From G963663495 sp963663495 (GTDB taxonomy: Bacteria; Bacteroidota; Rhodothermia; Rhodothermales; Bin80), in assembly GCA_963663495.1 (NCBI GenBank), contig OY760427.1, positions 2,542,001 through 2,606,000 of the forward strand: 64,000 nt of DNA, read 5' to 3'. The translations under genes were made by a program, and so were the position numbers. Positions 17,692-24,836 of the stretch are shown piece after piece; position 1 is the stretch's first letter; each line of letters begins with the position of its first letter. The notes under the pieces are model-generated. The model was not told the DNA's origin and did no database searches. It worked only from the letters and a program-made list of their open reading frames with translations.

Positions 17692-18404
17692 CTACCGTTC
17701 AACCGGTACCCCTACTTAACTTTATAATTCATGCCGCTTAGATTGGCGGCATGGTGGTTCAACATCAGATTCTGAAGACACTGCGTGCCGCTCCATGTGA
17801 GTTGACAGAGGTCATGGAGCAGCATCCTGACGATGGTCGCACAGCGATAAGTCGCAGTGTGAGTGAAGCGTTTGGCTTTTATGATGCCTTAGGGCGTGTG
17901 CAGCACAGCAGTTGTTTGCAGGCGCTCAAGACACTCGAAGCCGAGGGTGCGCTGTCCTTGCCTGCACCGAAGCGCGTGGTCCGAAGCGCTGTGCCTCGTT
18001 TGTTGGACGAACCGGTACCTGCGCCTGTTGGAGTGCCGACGTTGCTCAAGGATGTGCGCGGCCTGGAGTTGGAATTGGTAGAAGATGCCGGGCAGCGTGC
18101 GATCTGGAATACGCTTGTGGAGGCCGAGCATCCGATGTGTGCGCCACGGTTTGCCGGGCGGCAGTTGCGCTATCTTGTCGGGAGCGAGCATGGCTACATC
18201 GGAGCGATAGGCTTTGCGGCTGCAGCGCTGTATCTGAAGGCGCGCGACAGATGGATGGCGTGGTCGGACGAGCAGCGTGAGGACTACCGGGACCATGTCG
18301 TGGGTTTGAATCGGTTCCTGATTCGCTCCATGGTGCGGATCAGGAACCTTGCCAGCCATACACTGGGGAAGGTATTGCGTCGTTTTCCGGAGGATTTTGA
18401 GAAC
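17692..18404 (+). mobile_element. 5' fragment of DruA-transposase IS, fused to cassette (2)
   Basis: Starts at terminus CTACCGT after ACCTAGGC and ends at the same GAGAAC junction as fragment 1. It is nearly identical to fragments 1 and 3. Confidence 0.9.
17723..17753 (+). promoter_or_regulatory. TATAAT box and start-codon hairpin of IS end (2)
   Basis: A perfect TATAAT at 17723-17728 sits just before the 8-bp-stem hairpin (17730-17737 with 17746-17753) that contains the ATG. A transcript starting about seven bases after the box would lack part of the left arm and leave the start codon free. Read-through RNA from upstream would fold and hide it. The -35 is poor (TTCAAC about 17 bases upstream). 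The full IS has TGCAAT at this place. Confidence 0.5.
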
Positions 18405-18989
18405 CGTTCAAACAGGTATCCATATGATGGATTCTACGAACTGTTTAACAAAGCCTCGCAAGTTCCAGCGCCGGGGGCAGGAACTGGGCCTTGGGCGGGG
18501 CGATTCTACATGAAGGACCCGCCTGAAGTGCACACGACGATACATATACACCACAAATTCTCCCAGTCGGGCCCTGCCTATCCGGGTGCAAATGACACCT
18601 GCGCGCGATCATCCACATTACGGGAAAATGAAACCCACCGGACTGTCAATAATCGCTGTGGCACATCTAAAGAATTGGAATCATATTTCCACATGGTTTT
18701 GGCACACGAGCGGGATCACGAGGCCGGAATCAACGAGTGTCTTACGTCCAGCTCAAAGGCGAAGGACACGATGAAGAAATTAGAAAAGACCGTTGCCAAC
18801 AGCAGCGCCGACCTGCAGAATAGTGCACAAGATTTATGGGAAGAGTTCTATGATAATTCACTGACACAGTCTGGGCTCTCGGGAAAATCCTATGCAAGCC
18901 TTGACGAGCACTTCTGGCACTACGGCATTATCGGATGGGAGCTCGGTTGGGTTGGAATAGCTACGGAGAAATTAGTTGATAATTGTTAA
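17751..18989 (+). CDS. DruA-fragment/zincin chimeric protein 2
   Basis: 412 residues with the same architecture and junction as chimera 1: DruA-type N-terminus to about residue 217, then the zincin-like domain with an intact HERDHEAGINE at about 319. Differences from chimera 1 are scattered substitutions (for example SRSVSEAF for SRRVSETF, RSAVPR for RSTVPR, HPMCAPRF for HPLCAPRF, DLQNSAQ for DLQDSAQ). No stop or frameshift has accumulated. Its upstream region carries a consensus TATAAT box. No export signal is present. A decaying by-product would be expected to pick up stops, so either the amplification is recent or the frame is maintained. Confidence 0.7.
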   Translation: MVVQHQILKTLRAAPCELTEVMEQHPDDGRTAISRSVSEAFGFYDALGRVQHSSCLQALKTLEAEGALSLPAPKRVVRSAVPRLLDEPVPAPVGVPTLLKDVRGLELELVEDAGQRAIWNTLVEAEHPMCAPRFAGRQLRYLVGSEHGYIGAIGFAAAALYLKARDRWMAWSDEQREDYRDHVVGLNRFLIRSMVRIRNLASHTLGKVLRRFPEDFENRSNRYPYDGFYELFNKASQVPAPGAGTGPWAGRFYMKDPPEVHTTIHIHHKFSQSGPAYPGANDTCARSSTLRENETHRTVNNRCGTSKELESYFHMVLAHERDHEAGINECLTSSSKAKDTMKKLEKTVANSSADLQNSAQDLWEEFYDNSLTQSGLSGKSYASLDEHFWHYGIIGWELGWVGIATEKLVDNC

Positions 18990-19000
18990 ATGGTGACGCA

Positions 19001-19669
19001 ATGAAGATGAAAACGATGTTGTTATTGTTCATCCTGATTCCGGTCGGACTCCGGGCGCAATCGAACGGTCTGATGTTTAAGGACGGCGAATGGCAAAAAC
19101 CGACGCCTGCTGCGGCTCTACGCGCATTCGAGGCAGACCCAAACGGCGCTGACGATTCCGATAAGCCCATCCTTGCCGTATTGCGCCAACGATATCAAGC
19201 GTTCACGGATGAAGAGCTGAACGCACTAGCCGAGAACCTCGTAGTAATGATTCGCGAAGGAACGCCTGAGCAAGCGGATAATGCGTTTGATGTGCTGCTC
19301 TTTTCTGGCCGGCGACAGTTCGCCCCCAGTGAAGATACCCCATACGCGGGAGCAAAAGATATATTTATTCGCCTGTACGAGTCAGGCCTGGACAGAAGAT
19401 CAGAGGGTAAGGGATTTTCCATAACCTGGAAATCCGCACTGCAGGGTGTTTACTCTGCCGGTGGATACGATTACGTTCGGAACCTGTTCGGAGCGAGTGA
19501 ACTGCCGCCCCCTTGCCAATATCAACTAAGGCGTCCGGTTGAAAATCCGTGCCCGAATAAGGGCACTTGGTGCGATGCCGGATTGATATTGTTGTCAAAT
19601 GAAGACGAGCATGCACCAGACAGCGAGCTGTGGCGCAGGCGCTGCGGCCAACCTAGGATAGGTTTTTAG
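19001..19669 (+). CDS. Secreted cassette protein, copy 3
   Basis: A 222-residue paralogue of copy 1: it keeps the long SEGKGFSITWKSAL segment and the CGQPRIGF end, which pairs it with copy 1 rather than copies 2 and 4. A one-codon deletion turns PNGDSDDSD into PNGADDSD. Signal peptide and Cys pattern are unchanged. Function unknown; it follows chimera 2 by 11 bases. Confidence 0.75.
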   Translation: MKMKTMLLLFILIPVGLRAQSNGLMFKDGEWQKPTPAAALRAFEADPNGADDSDKPILAVLRQRYQAFTDEELNALAENLVVMIREGTPEQADNAFDVLLFSGRRQFAPSEDTPYAGAKDIFIRLYESGLDRRSEGKGFSITWKSALQGVYSAGGYDYVRNLFGASELPPPCQYQLRRPVENPCPNKGTWCDAGLILLSNEDEHAPDSELWRRRCGQPRIGF

Positions 19670-19690
19670 GTCCATGTAGGAGATGCTGGA

Positions 19691-19837
19691 ATGCAAGCAG
19701 CTGCACTGGTGATGGCCGCATTTATGACTCTGGACGCAAACGGACGGCATATTGCTTACGGAGGGCGCAAAGTAAACGCCCACACCTACTTTAATGCTTC
19801 GTGCAATCAAGGTAGAACCGAGGGAAGGCAGACCTAG
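19691..19837 (+). CDS. Small cassette ORF, copy 3 (48 aa)
   Basis: Identical in type to copy 1 (KVNAHTYFNASC variant), with the AGGAG site and a stop within the ACCTAGGC target at 19832-19839. Confidence 0.4.
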   Translation: MQAAALVMAAFMTLDANGRHIAYGGRKVNAHTYFNASCNQGRTEGRQT

Positions 19838-19839
19838 GC

Positions 19840-20552
19840 CTACCGTTCAACCGGTACCCCTACTTAACTTTATAATTCATGCCGCTTAGATTGGCGGCAT
19901 GGTGGTTCAACATCAGATTCTGAAGACACTGCGTGCCGCTCCATGTGAGTTGACAGAGGTCATGGAACAGCATCCGGACGATGGTCGCACAGCGATAAGT
20001 CGCCGTGTGAGTGAAGCGTTTGGCTTTTATGATGCCTTAGGGCGTGTGCAGCACAGCAGTTGTTTGCAGGCGCTCAAGACACTCGAAGCCGAGGGGGCGC
20101 TGTCCTTACCTACACCGAAGCGCGTGGTCCGAAGCACAGTGCCTCGTTTGTTGGACGAACCGGTACCTGCGCCTGTTGGAGTGCCGACATTGCTCAAGGA
20201 TGTGCGCGGCCTGGAGTTGGAATTGGTAGAAGATGCCGGGCAGCGTGCGATCTGGAATACGCTTGTGGAGGCCGAGCATCCGTTGTGTGCGCCACGGTTT
20301 GCCGGACGGCAGTTGCGCTATCTTGTCGGGAGCGAGCATGGCTACATCGGAGCGATAGGCTTTGCGGCTGCGGCGCTGTATCTGAAGGCGCGCGACAGAT
20401 GGATGGCGTGGTCGGACGAGCAGCGTGAGGACTACCGGGACCATGTCGTGGGTTTGAATCGGTTCCTGATTCGCTCCATGGTGCGGATCAGGAACCTTGC
20501 CAGCCATACATTGGGGAAGGTATTGCGTCGTTTTCTGGAGGATTTTGAGAAC
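19840..20552 (+). mobile_element. 5' fragment of DruA-transposase IS, fused to cassette (3)
   Basis: Starts at terminus CTACCGT and ends at the same GAGAAC junction. Variant positions match fragment 1 more than fragment 2, in keeping with the alternating pattern of the array. Confidence 0.9.
19871..19901 (+). promoter_or_regulatory. TATAAT box and start-codon hairpin of IS end (3)
   Basis: TATAAT at 19871-19876, hairpin arms at 19878-19885 and 19894-19901, with the ATG (19899) in the right arm. Same arrangement as in the second copy. Confidence 0.5.
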
Positions 20553-21137
20553 CGTTCAAACAGGTATCCATATGATGGATACTGCGAACTGTTTAACAAA
20601 GCCTCACAAGTTCCAGCGCCGGGGGCAGGAACTGGGCCTTGGGCGGGGCGATTCTACATGAAGGACCCGCCTGAAGTGCACACGACGATACATATACACC
20701 ACAAATTCGCCCAGTCGGGCCCTGCCTATCCGGGTGCAAATGACACCTGCGCGCGATCATCCACATTACGGGAAAATGAAACCCACCGGACTGTCAATAA
20801 TCGCTGTGGCACATCTAAAGAATTGGATTCATATTTCCTCATGGTTTTGGCACACGAGCGGGATCACGAGGCCGGAATCAACGAGTGTCTTACGTCCAGC
20901 TCAAGGGCAAAGGACACGATGAAGAAATTAGAAAAGACCGTTGCCAACAGCAGCACCGACCTGCAGGATAGTGCACAAGATTTATGGGAAAAGTTCTATG
21001 ATAATTCACTGACACAGTCTGGGCTCTCGGGAAAATCCTATGCAAGCCTTGACGAGCACTTCTGGTACTACGGCATTATCGGATGGGAGCTCGGTTGGGT
21101 TGGAATAGCTACGGAGAAATTAGTTGATAATTGTTAA
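19899..21137 (+). CDS. DruA-fragment/zincin chimeric protein 3
   Basis: 412 residues with the same junction as the other two chimeras. The zincin part is the most diverged in the array (YDGYCELFNK for YDGFYELFNK, SYFLMVLAHE for SYFHMVLAHE, SSSRAKD for SSSKAKD, SSTDLQ for SSADLQ, LWEKFYD, FWYYGII). The HERDHEAGINE motif is untouched. Changes are nearly all substitutions that keep the frame, which argues against plain decay. The secreted protein (copy 4) follows after 11 bases, then the small ORF and the full-length IS. As in the other chimeras, no export signal is visible. Confidence 0.7.
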   Translation: MVVQHQILKTLRAAPCELTEVMEQHPDDGRTAISRRVSEAFGFYDALGRVQHSSCLQALKTLEAEGALSLPTPKRVVRSTVPRLLDEPVPAPVGVPTLLKDVRGLELELVEDAGQRAIWNTLVEAEHPLCAPRFAGRQLRYLVGSEHGYIGAIGFAAAALYLKARDRWMAWSDEQREDYRDHVVGLNRFLIRSMVRIRNLASHTLGKVLRRFLEDFENRSNRYPYDGYCELFNKASQVPAPGAGTGPWAGRFYMKDPPEVHTTIHIHHKFAQSGPAYPGANDTCARSSTLRENETHRTVNNRCGTSKELDSYFLMVLAHERDHEAGINECLTSSSRAKDTMKKLEKTVANSSTDLQDSAQDLWEKFYDNSLTQSGLSGKSYASLDEHFWYYGIIGWELGWVGIATEKLVDNC

Positions 21138-21148
21138 ATGGTGACGCA

Positions 21149-21802
21149 ATGAAGATGAAAACGATGTTGTTATTGTTCATCCTGATTCCGGTCGGACTCC
21201 GGGCGCAATCGAACGGTCTGATGTTTAAGGACGGCGAATGGCAAAAACCGACGCCTGCTGCGGCTCTACGCGCATTCGAGGCAGACCCAAACGGCGATTC
21301 TGACGATTCCGATAAGCCCATCCTTGCCGTATTGCGCCAACGATATCAAGCGTTCACGGATGAAGAGCTGAACGCACTAGCCGAGAACCTCGTAGTAATG
21401 ATTCGCGAAGGAACGCCTGAGCAAGCGCATAATGCGTTTGATGTGCTGCTCTTTTCTGTCCGGCGACAGTTCGCTGAAGATACCCCATACGCGGGAGCAA
21501 AAGATATATTTATTCGCCTGTACGAGTCAGGCCTGGACAGAAGATCAGACGGTCTAACCTGGAAAGCCGCACTGCAGGGTGTTTACTCTGCCGGTGGATA
21601 CGATTACGTTCGGAACCTGTTCGGAGCGAGTGAACTGCCGCCCCCTTGCCAATATCAACTAAGACGCCCGGTTGAAAATCCGTGCCCGAATAAGGGCACT
21701 TGGTGCGATGCCGGATTGATATTGTTGTCAAATGAAGACGAGCATGCACCAGACAGCGAGCTGTGGCGCAGGCGCTGCGGCCAACCTAGGATAGGTTTTT
21801 AG
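21149..21802 (+). CDS. Secreted cassette protein, copy 4
   Basis: A 217-residue paralogue resembling copy 2 in the short SDGLTWKAAL segment. It also has a two-codon deletion (RRQFAEDTPYAG instead of RRQFAPSEDTPYAG) and a Gly-to-Val change before it. Signal peptide and all Cys are kept. It ends in CGQPRIGF like copies 1 and 3. Function unknown. Confidence 0.75.
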   Translation: MKMKTMLLLFILIPVGLRAQSNGLMFKDGEWQKPTPAAALRAFEADPNGDSDDSDKPILAVLRQRYQAFTDEELNALAENLVVMIREGTPEQAHNAFDVLLFSVRRQFAEDTPYAGAKDIFIRLYESGLDRRSDGLTWKAALQGVYSAGGYDYVRNLFGASELPPPCQYQLRRPVENPCPNKGTWCDAGLILLSNEDEHAPDSELWRRRCGQPRIGF

Positions 21803-21823
21803 GTCCATGTAGGAGATGCTGGA

Positions 21824-21970
21824 ATGCAAGCAGCTGCACTGGTGATGGCCGCATTTATGACTCTGGACGCAAACGGACGGCATATTGCTTACGGAGGGCG
21901 CAAAGTAGACGCCCACACCTACTTTAATGCTCCGTGCAATCAAGGTAGAACCGAGGGAAGGCAGACCTAG
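21824..21970 (+). CDS. Small cassette ORF, copy 4 (48 aa)
   Basis: KVDAHTYFNAPC variant like copy 2. The TAG stop at 21968-21970 lies in the left 8-bp repeat of the complete IS. Confidence 0.4.
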   Translation: MQAAALVMAAFMTLDANGRHIAYGGRKVDAHTYFNAPCNQGRTEGRQT

Positions 21971-21972
21971 GC
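21965..21972 (+). repeat. Left 8-bp target-site repeat of complete IS
   Basis: ACCTAGGC here matches ACCTAGGC at 24674-24681 on the other side of the element. It contains the palindrome CCTAGG. The same eight bases precede all three IS fragments of the array. Confidence 0.75.
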
Positions 21973-22306
21973 CTACCGTGCGCCCAGTTCAGATACCAGA
22001 CACTGTATAATATTTGTCTGTTTTTGCAAGTTTGGTGTAGTGATTGGTTCTTTCAAGAGGTGCGGAGCCCTCGGACCGGAGTGATGCTTGCACCGGGGAT
22101 GCGGGAAACGTAGCATCATTTGGCATGCGCGAGGCGCTTGCCTATGCGATGGACATACGTCGGCGCTATAACGCCCGGTAGCTCTGGCGTCTTTACAGTT
22201 CTCTTCCAAATCCCCGTTGCCATCGCACTAAACGTTGGCGCGGCAACGACGCTGGGGGGCAGGTATCACTCCCGGCTTTGGGTACGTTTATTGCTTCGCG
22301 TGCTCG

Positions 22307-24614
22307 TCATTCTCGCTTAACGATGAGAACTTCTCTCCGTATCATATGGTATCGCTTCTCAAGGACGGCAAAGGTCTTGGCCCCTATCTCCAACCGGCTG
22401 TAGCCGCGCCAGATGACCTTGGAGCCTGGAGGCCGGTCCTTCTTCCGATCCATATAGCCACCAAAGACGGCCACCACCCGAATAGCAGCCCCGAGTGTCT
22501 TTGGAGGCGGCAGTCCAAACTCGTCGGCAAGCTCGTGCAACAGGCGCAGTTCCATCTCATCAAACAATCCTTCCGGCGACGCTTCGGGTTCCTCGCGCCC
22601 CAGAAGCGTCATCAATAGCAGGCGCCACGCCATCACCATACAGATCGTAATGGCATTGTGCAGACTCTTGGCCTGCCGCATACCCAGCCGCTCTACCGCA
22701 CAGCCGCTCTTGAGCACACGGAACATGTCTTCCACACGCCACCGCAACACGTAGTAGCCTACCACCTCAATAGCTTGCTCCAGCGTCGTAACCTCTTGGG
22801 TCGTCAATAGATACCACTGTACCGGTCGCTCTCCGGCTGGCGGCTGCACCTCCCGAACATGAATCGCACTGACCTGCACCGGATCCTCCTGCGACTTACC
22901 CGGCGCCGGAAGCGATAGGCGGCGGAAACGTACCTGCATCCGCGCCAGACGGCCCGACCGCCCCTTATGCTTGACTCGACCTGACTTCACGCGGCGGCTC
23001 AAACGAGCAATCGGCACTTCCATGTGTCCTGCCGGACGGCCCGACCGCATGGTCGCAAACAACTTGGGAGACTTTTTACCCAATAGCCGATTCACCTTGG
23101 CTCGCACCAATATGTCCACACGCCCTGCGCTGCGCTGCTGCGCCAGGATCGCAAACACATCCGCCTCGCGGTCCATGACACACAGCACACGGGTACGACC
23201 ACTCAGATGCGAGGCGGCTTCCGCTATGTCCCGCACGCCGTCTATCCATAACTGTGTCTTAGGAGCAGGAGCCTCTTGGTCGGTTGTATAGGCACAGCGT
23301 AAGATCCCCAACGGCACACCGTCCTCACCCACCGCCAGCGTAGCGTGCAAATGCACTCCTTTTGCCTTTGATGTGGTCTGATTGTGCCCTATCACATCCA
23401 ACCCCTCGCACGCCGGACGAGTACTGTAGCTGATGTCCGTGCCATCCTGGATGCACAGCACCGTCCGTTGCGTACGCATCCGCTCTATCGTGCGATCACG
23501 ATGCGGCTGCAAAATCTTCTCCGGCGTGATCTCGTTCTCGGCCGCTTTCTCCAAAAAACGGTAGTATCCCCGCCCGATCAGCGTCCAGATTGGCCGTGAT
23601 CAATTCTCCTGGAGTGCGTGAAAGCATGGCCACGCTGTGTACCAACTGGTCCGAACGGCGTTTGTCCCCCAACGGCGCTCCACCAAACTCCTGTTCTGCC
23701 CATGTATCACTGGCCAGCCCCGCACCCACCTCCAGCTCGGGATACGCCTCCACAACCGGCACTCCAAGCTCCTGCCTCCAATCACCACCCAGATCATACA
23801 CGAAAACCGCCTTCTTCTCTTTGGTGCATGCATTACCAGGAGCATGACGCCCACGCCCCTTGGTTTTTCCCACACACTGAAACCCCGCAGCCCGAAAACA
23901 CGTGCCGCGATGTTCGGGGCTCACAAAGGTCTCTATCACCCACGGCACATACCCGTAATCGTTCTCAAAATCCTCCGGTAAACGACGCAATACCTTCCCC
24001 AGTGTATGGCTGGCAAGGTTCCTGATCCGCACCATGGAGCGAATCAGGAACCGATTCAAACCCACGACATGGTCCCGGTAGTCCTCACGCTGCTCGTCCG
24101 ACCACGCCATCCATCTGTCGCGCGCCTTCAGATACAGCGCCGCAGCCGCAAAGCCTATCGCTCCGATGTAGCCATGCTCGCTCCCGACAAGATAGCGCAA
24201 CTGCCGTCCGACAAACCGTGGCGCACACATCGGATGCTCGGCCTCCACAAGCGTATTCCAGATCGCACGCTGCCCGGCATCTTCTACCAATTCCAACTCC
24301 AGGCCGCGCACATCCTTGAGCAATGTCGGCACTCCAACAGGCGCAGGTACCGGTTCGTCCAACAAACGAGGCACTGTGCTTCGGACCACGCGCTTCGGTG
24401 CAGGCAAGGACAGCGCACCCTCGGCTTCGAGTGTCTTGAGCGCCTGCAAACAACTGCTGTGCTGCACACGCCCTAAGGCATCATAAAAGCCAAACGCTTC
24501 ACTCACACGGCGACTTATCGCTGTACGACCATCGTCAGGATGCTGCTCCATGACCTCTGTCAACTCACATGGAGCGGCACGCAGTGTCCTCAGAATCTGA
24601 TGTTGAACCACCAT
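22307..24614 (-). pseudogene. DruA (DUF4338)-IS4/Tn5-type transposase, frameshifted
   Basis: The protein is encoded in two overlapping frames, 24614-23496 and 23554-22307. The N-terminal ~300 residues are DruA/DUF4338-like (LRYLVGSEHGYIGAIGF, RFLIRSMVRIRNLASH, YGYVPWVIETFVSPEHRGTC, GRGRHA). Next comes a Tn5-type DNA-binding segment (DTWAEQEFGGAPLGDKRR). Then follows an IS4-family DDE core: Asp in CIQDGTDISYS, Asp in CVMDREADVF, and the Y-x2-R-x3-E-x6-K signature in YVLRWRVEDMFRVLK. The frames would join as DADRAGYYRFLEKAAE if one G were absent from the GGGG run (plus-strand CCCC at 23568-23571). So this is a one-base insertion, a sequencing error, or programmed slippage. DruA is also a component of the Druantia anti-phage system, but nothing else of that system is present. 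Confidence 0.85.
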
Positions 24615-24635
24615 GCCGCCAATCTAAGCGGCATG
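24612..24635 (-). promoter_or_regulatory. Start-codon hairpin of complete IS
   Basis: The same 8-bp stem as in the array copies; on the minus strand the transposase ATG (24614) is in the distal arm. IS10/IS50-type elements use such structures to block translation from read-through transcripts; applying that here is inference. Confidence 0.6.
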
Positions 24636-24673
24636 AATTGCAAAGTCAAGTAGGGGTACCGGTTTAACGGTAG

Positions 24674-24681
24674 ACCTAGGC
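24674..24681 (+). repeat. Right 8-bp target-site repeat of complete IS
   Basis: ACCTAGGC directly after the right IS end; partner of 21965-21972. Confidence 0.75.
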
Positions 24682-24790
24682 GGCGACTTCCAGGATGCAC
24701 TGCGACACCGCGCCGACGAAATCAAGAGCTCCCAACCACAGAATCGGATGTTCGCCGAGAACTCTCCAAAACGGGTTCTCAAAGGCACAT

Positions 24791-24810
24791 CGGAGCAAAC
24801 AAATGCTCCG
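24791..24810. terminator. Hairpin downstream of the endonuclease-like gene
   Basis: CGGAGCA-AACAAA-TGCTCCG is a perfect 7-bp stem with a 6-base loop, 26 bases past the stop of the minus-strand gene ending at 24837. There is no T-run, so it is only a possible terminator. Confidence 0.35.
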
Positions 24811-24836
24811 TCCACCGGCCTATTCTGACATGCGCA

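Larger units (their letters stand above)
14112..21972 (+). repeat. Tandem cassette array, four copies, ~2.15 kb period
   Basis: The block zincin domain + secreted protein + 48-codon ORF occurs four times. The secreted-protein starts are at 14709, 16860, 19001 and 21149, spaced 2151, 2141 and 2148 bases. Copies 2-4 each begin with an IS end and the first ~713 bases of a DruA-type transposase element, joined to the zincin domain at one identical junction (IS ... GAGAAC, then CG, then TTCAAAC). Because all three junctions are identical, the fusion happened once and the unit was then amplified in tandem. Variants alternate: the secreted proteins and small ORFs of copies 1 and 3 resemble each other, as do 2 and 4, suggesting duplication of a two-unit block. 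All reading frames have stayed open. Confidence 0.95.
21973..24673 (-). mobile_element. Complete DruA-type IS4-family insertion sequence (2701 bp)
   Basis: The element is bounded by the short inverted ends CTACCGT (left, 21973-21979) and its complement ACGGTAG (right, 24667-24673), and flanked by 8-bp direct repeats ACCTAGGC. It encodes one transposase on the minus strand, split by a frameshift. About 330 bases at the left end, downstream of the transposase, are non-coding. Its right end (the transposase 5' side) is the source of the three fused fragments in the array, but here the element points the opposite way. Confidence 0.85.

Noticed and set aside
15551..21972. Repeat array considered as CRISPR or as an integron cassette array
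   Set aside because: Period is 2.15 kb with coding units and IS ends; no short direct repeats, integrase or attC-like sites.
22307..24614. Reading the DruA-like region as a Druantia defence locus
   Set aside because: It is continuous with a DDE transposase inside IS ends, and no other Druantia genes are in the window.
24682..24836. Further cassette sequence beyond the complete IS
   Set aside because: The 155 bases show no homology to the cassettes and no ORF; only the 7-bp-stem hairpin stands out.
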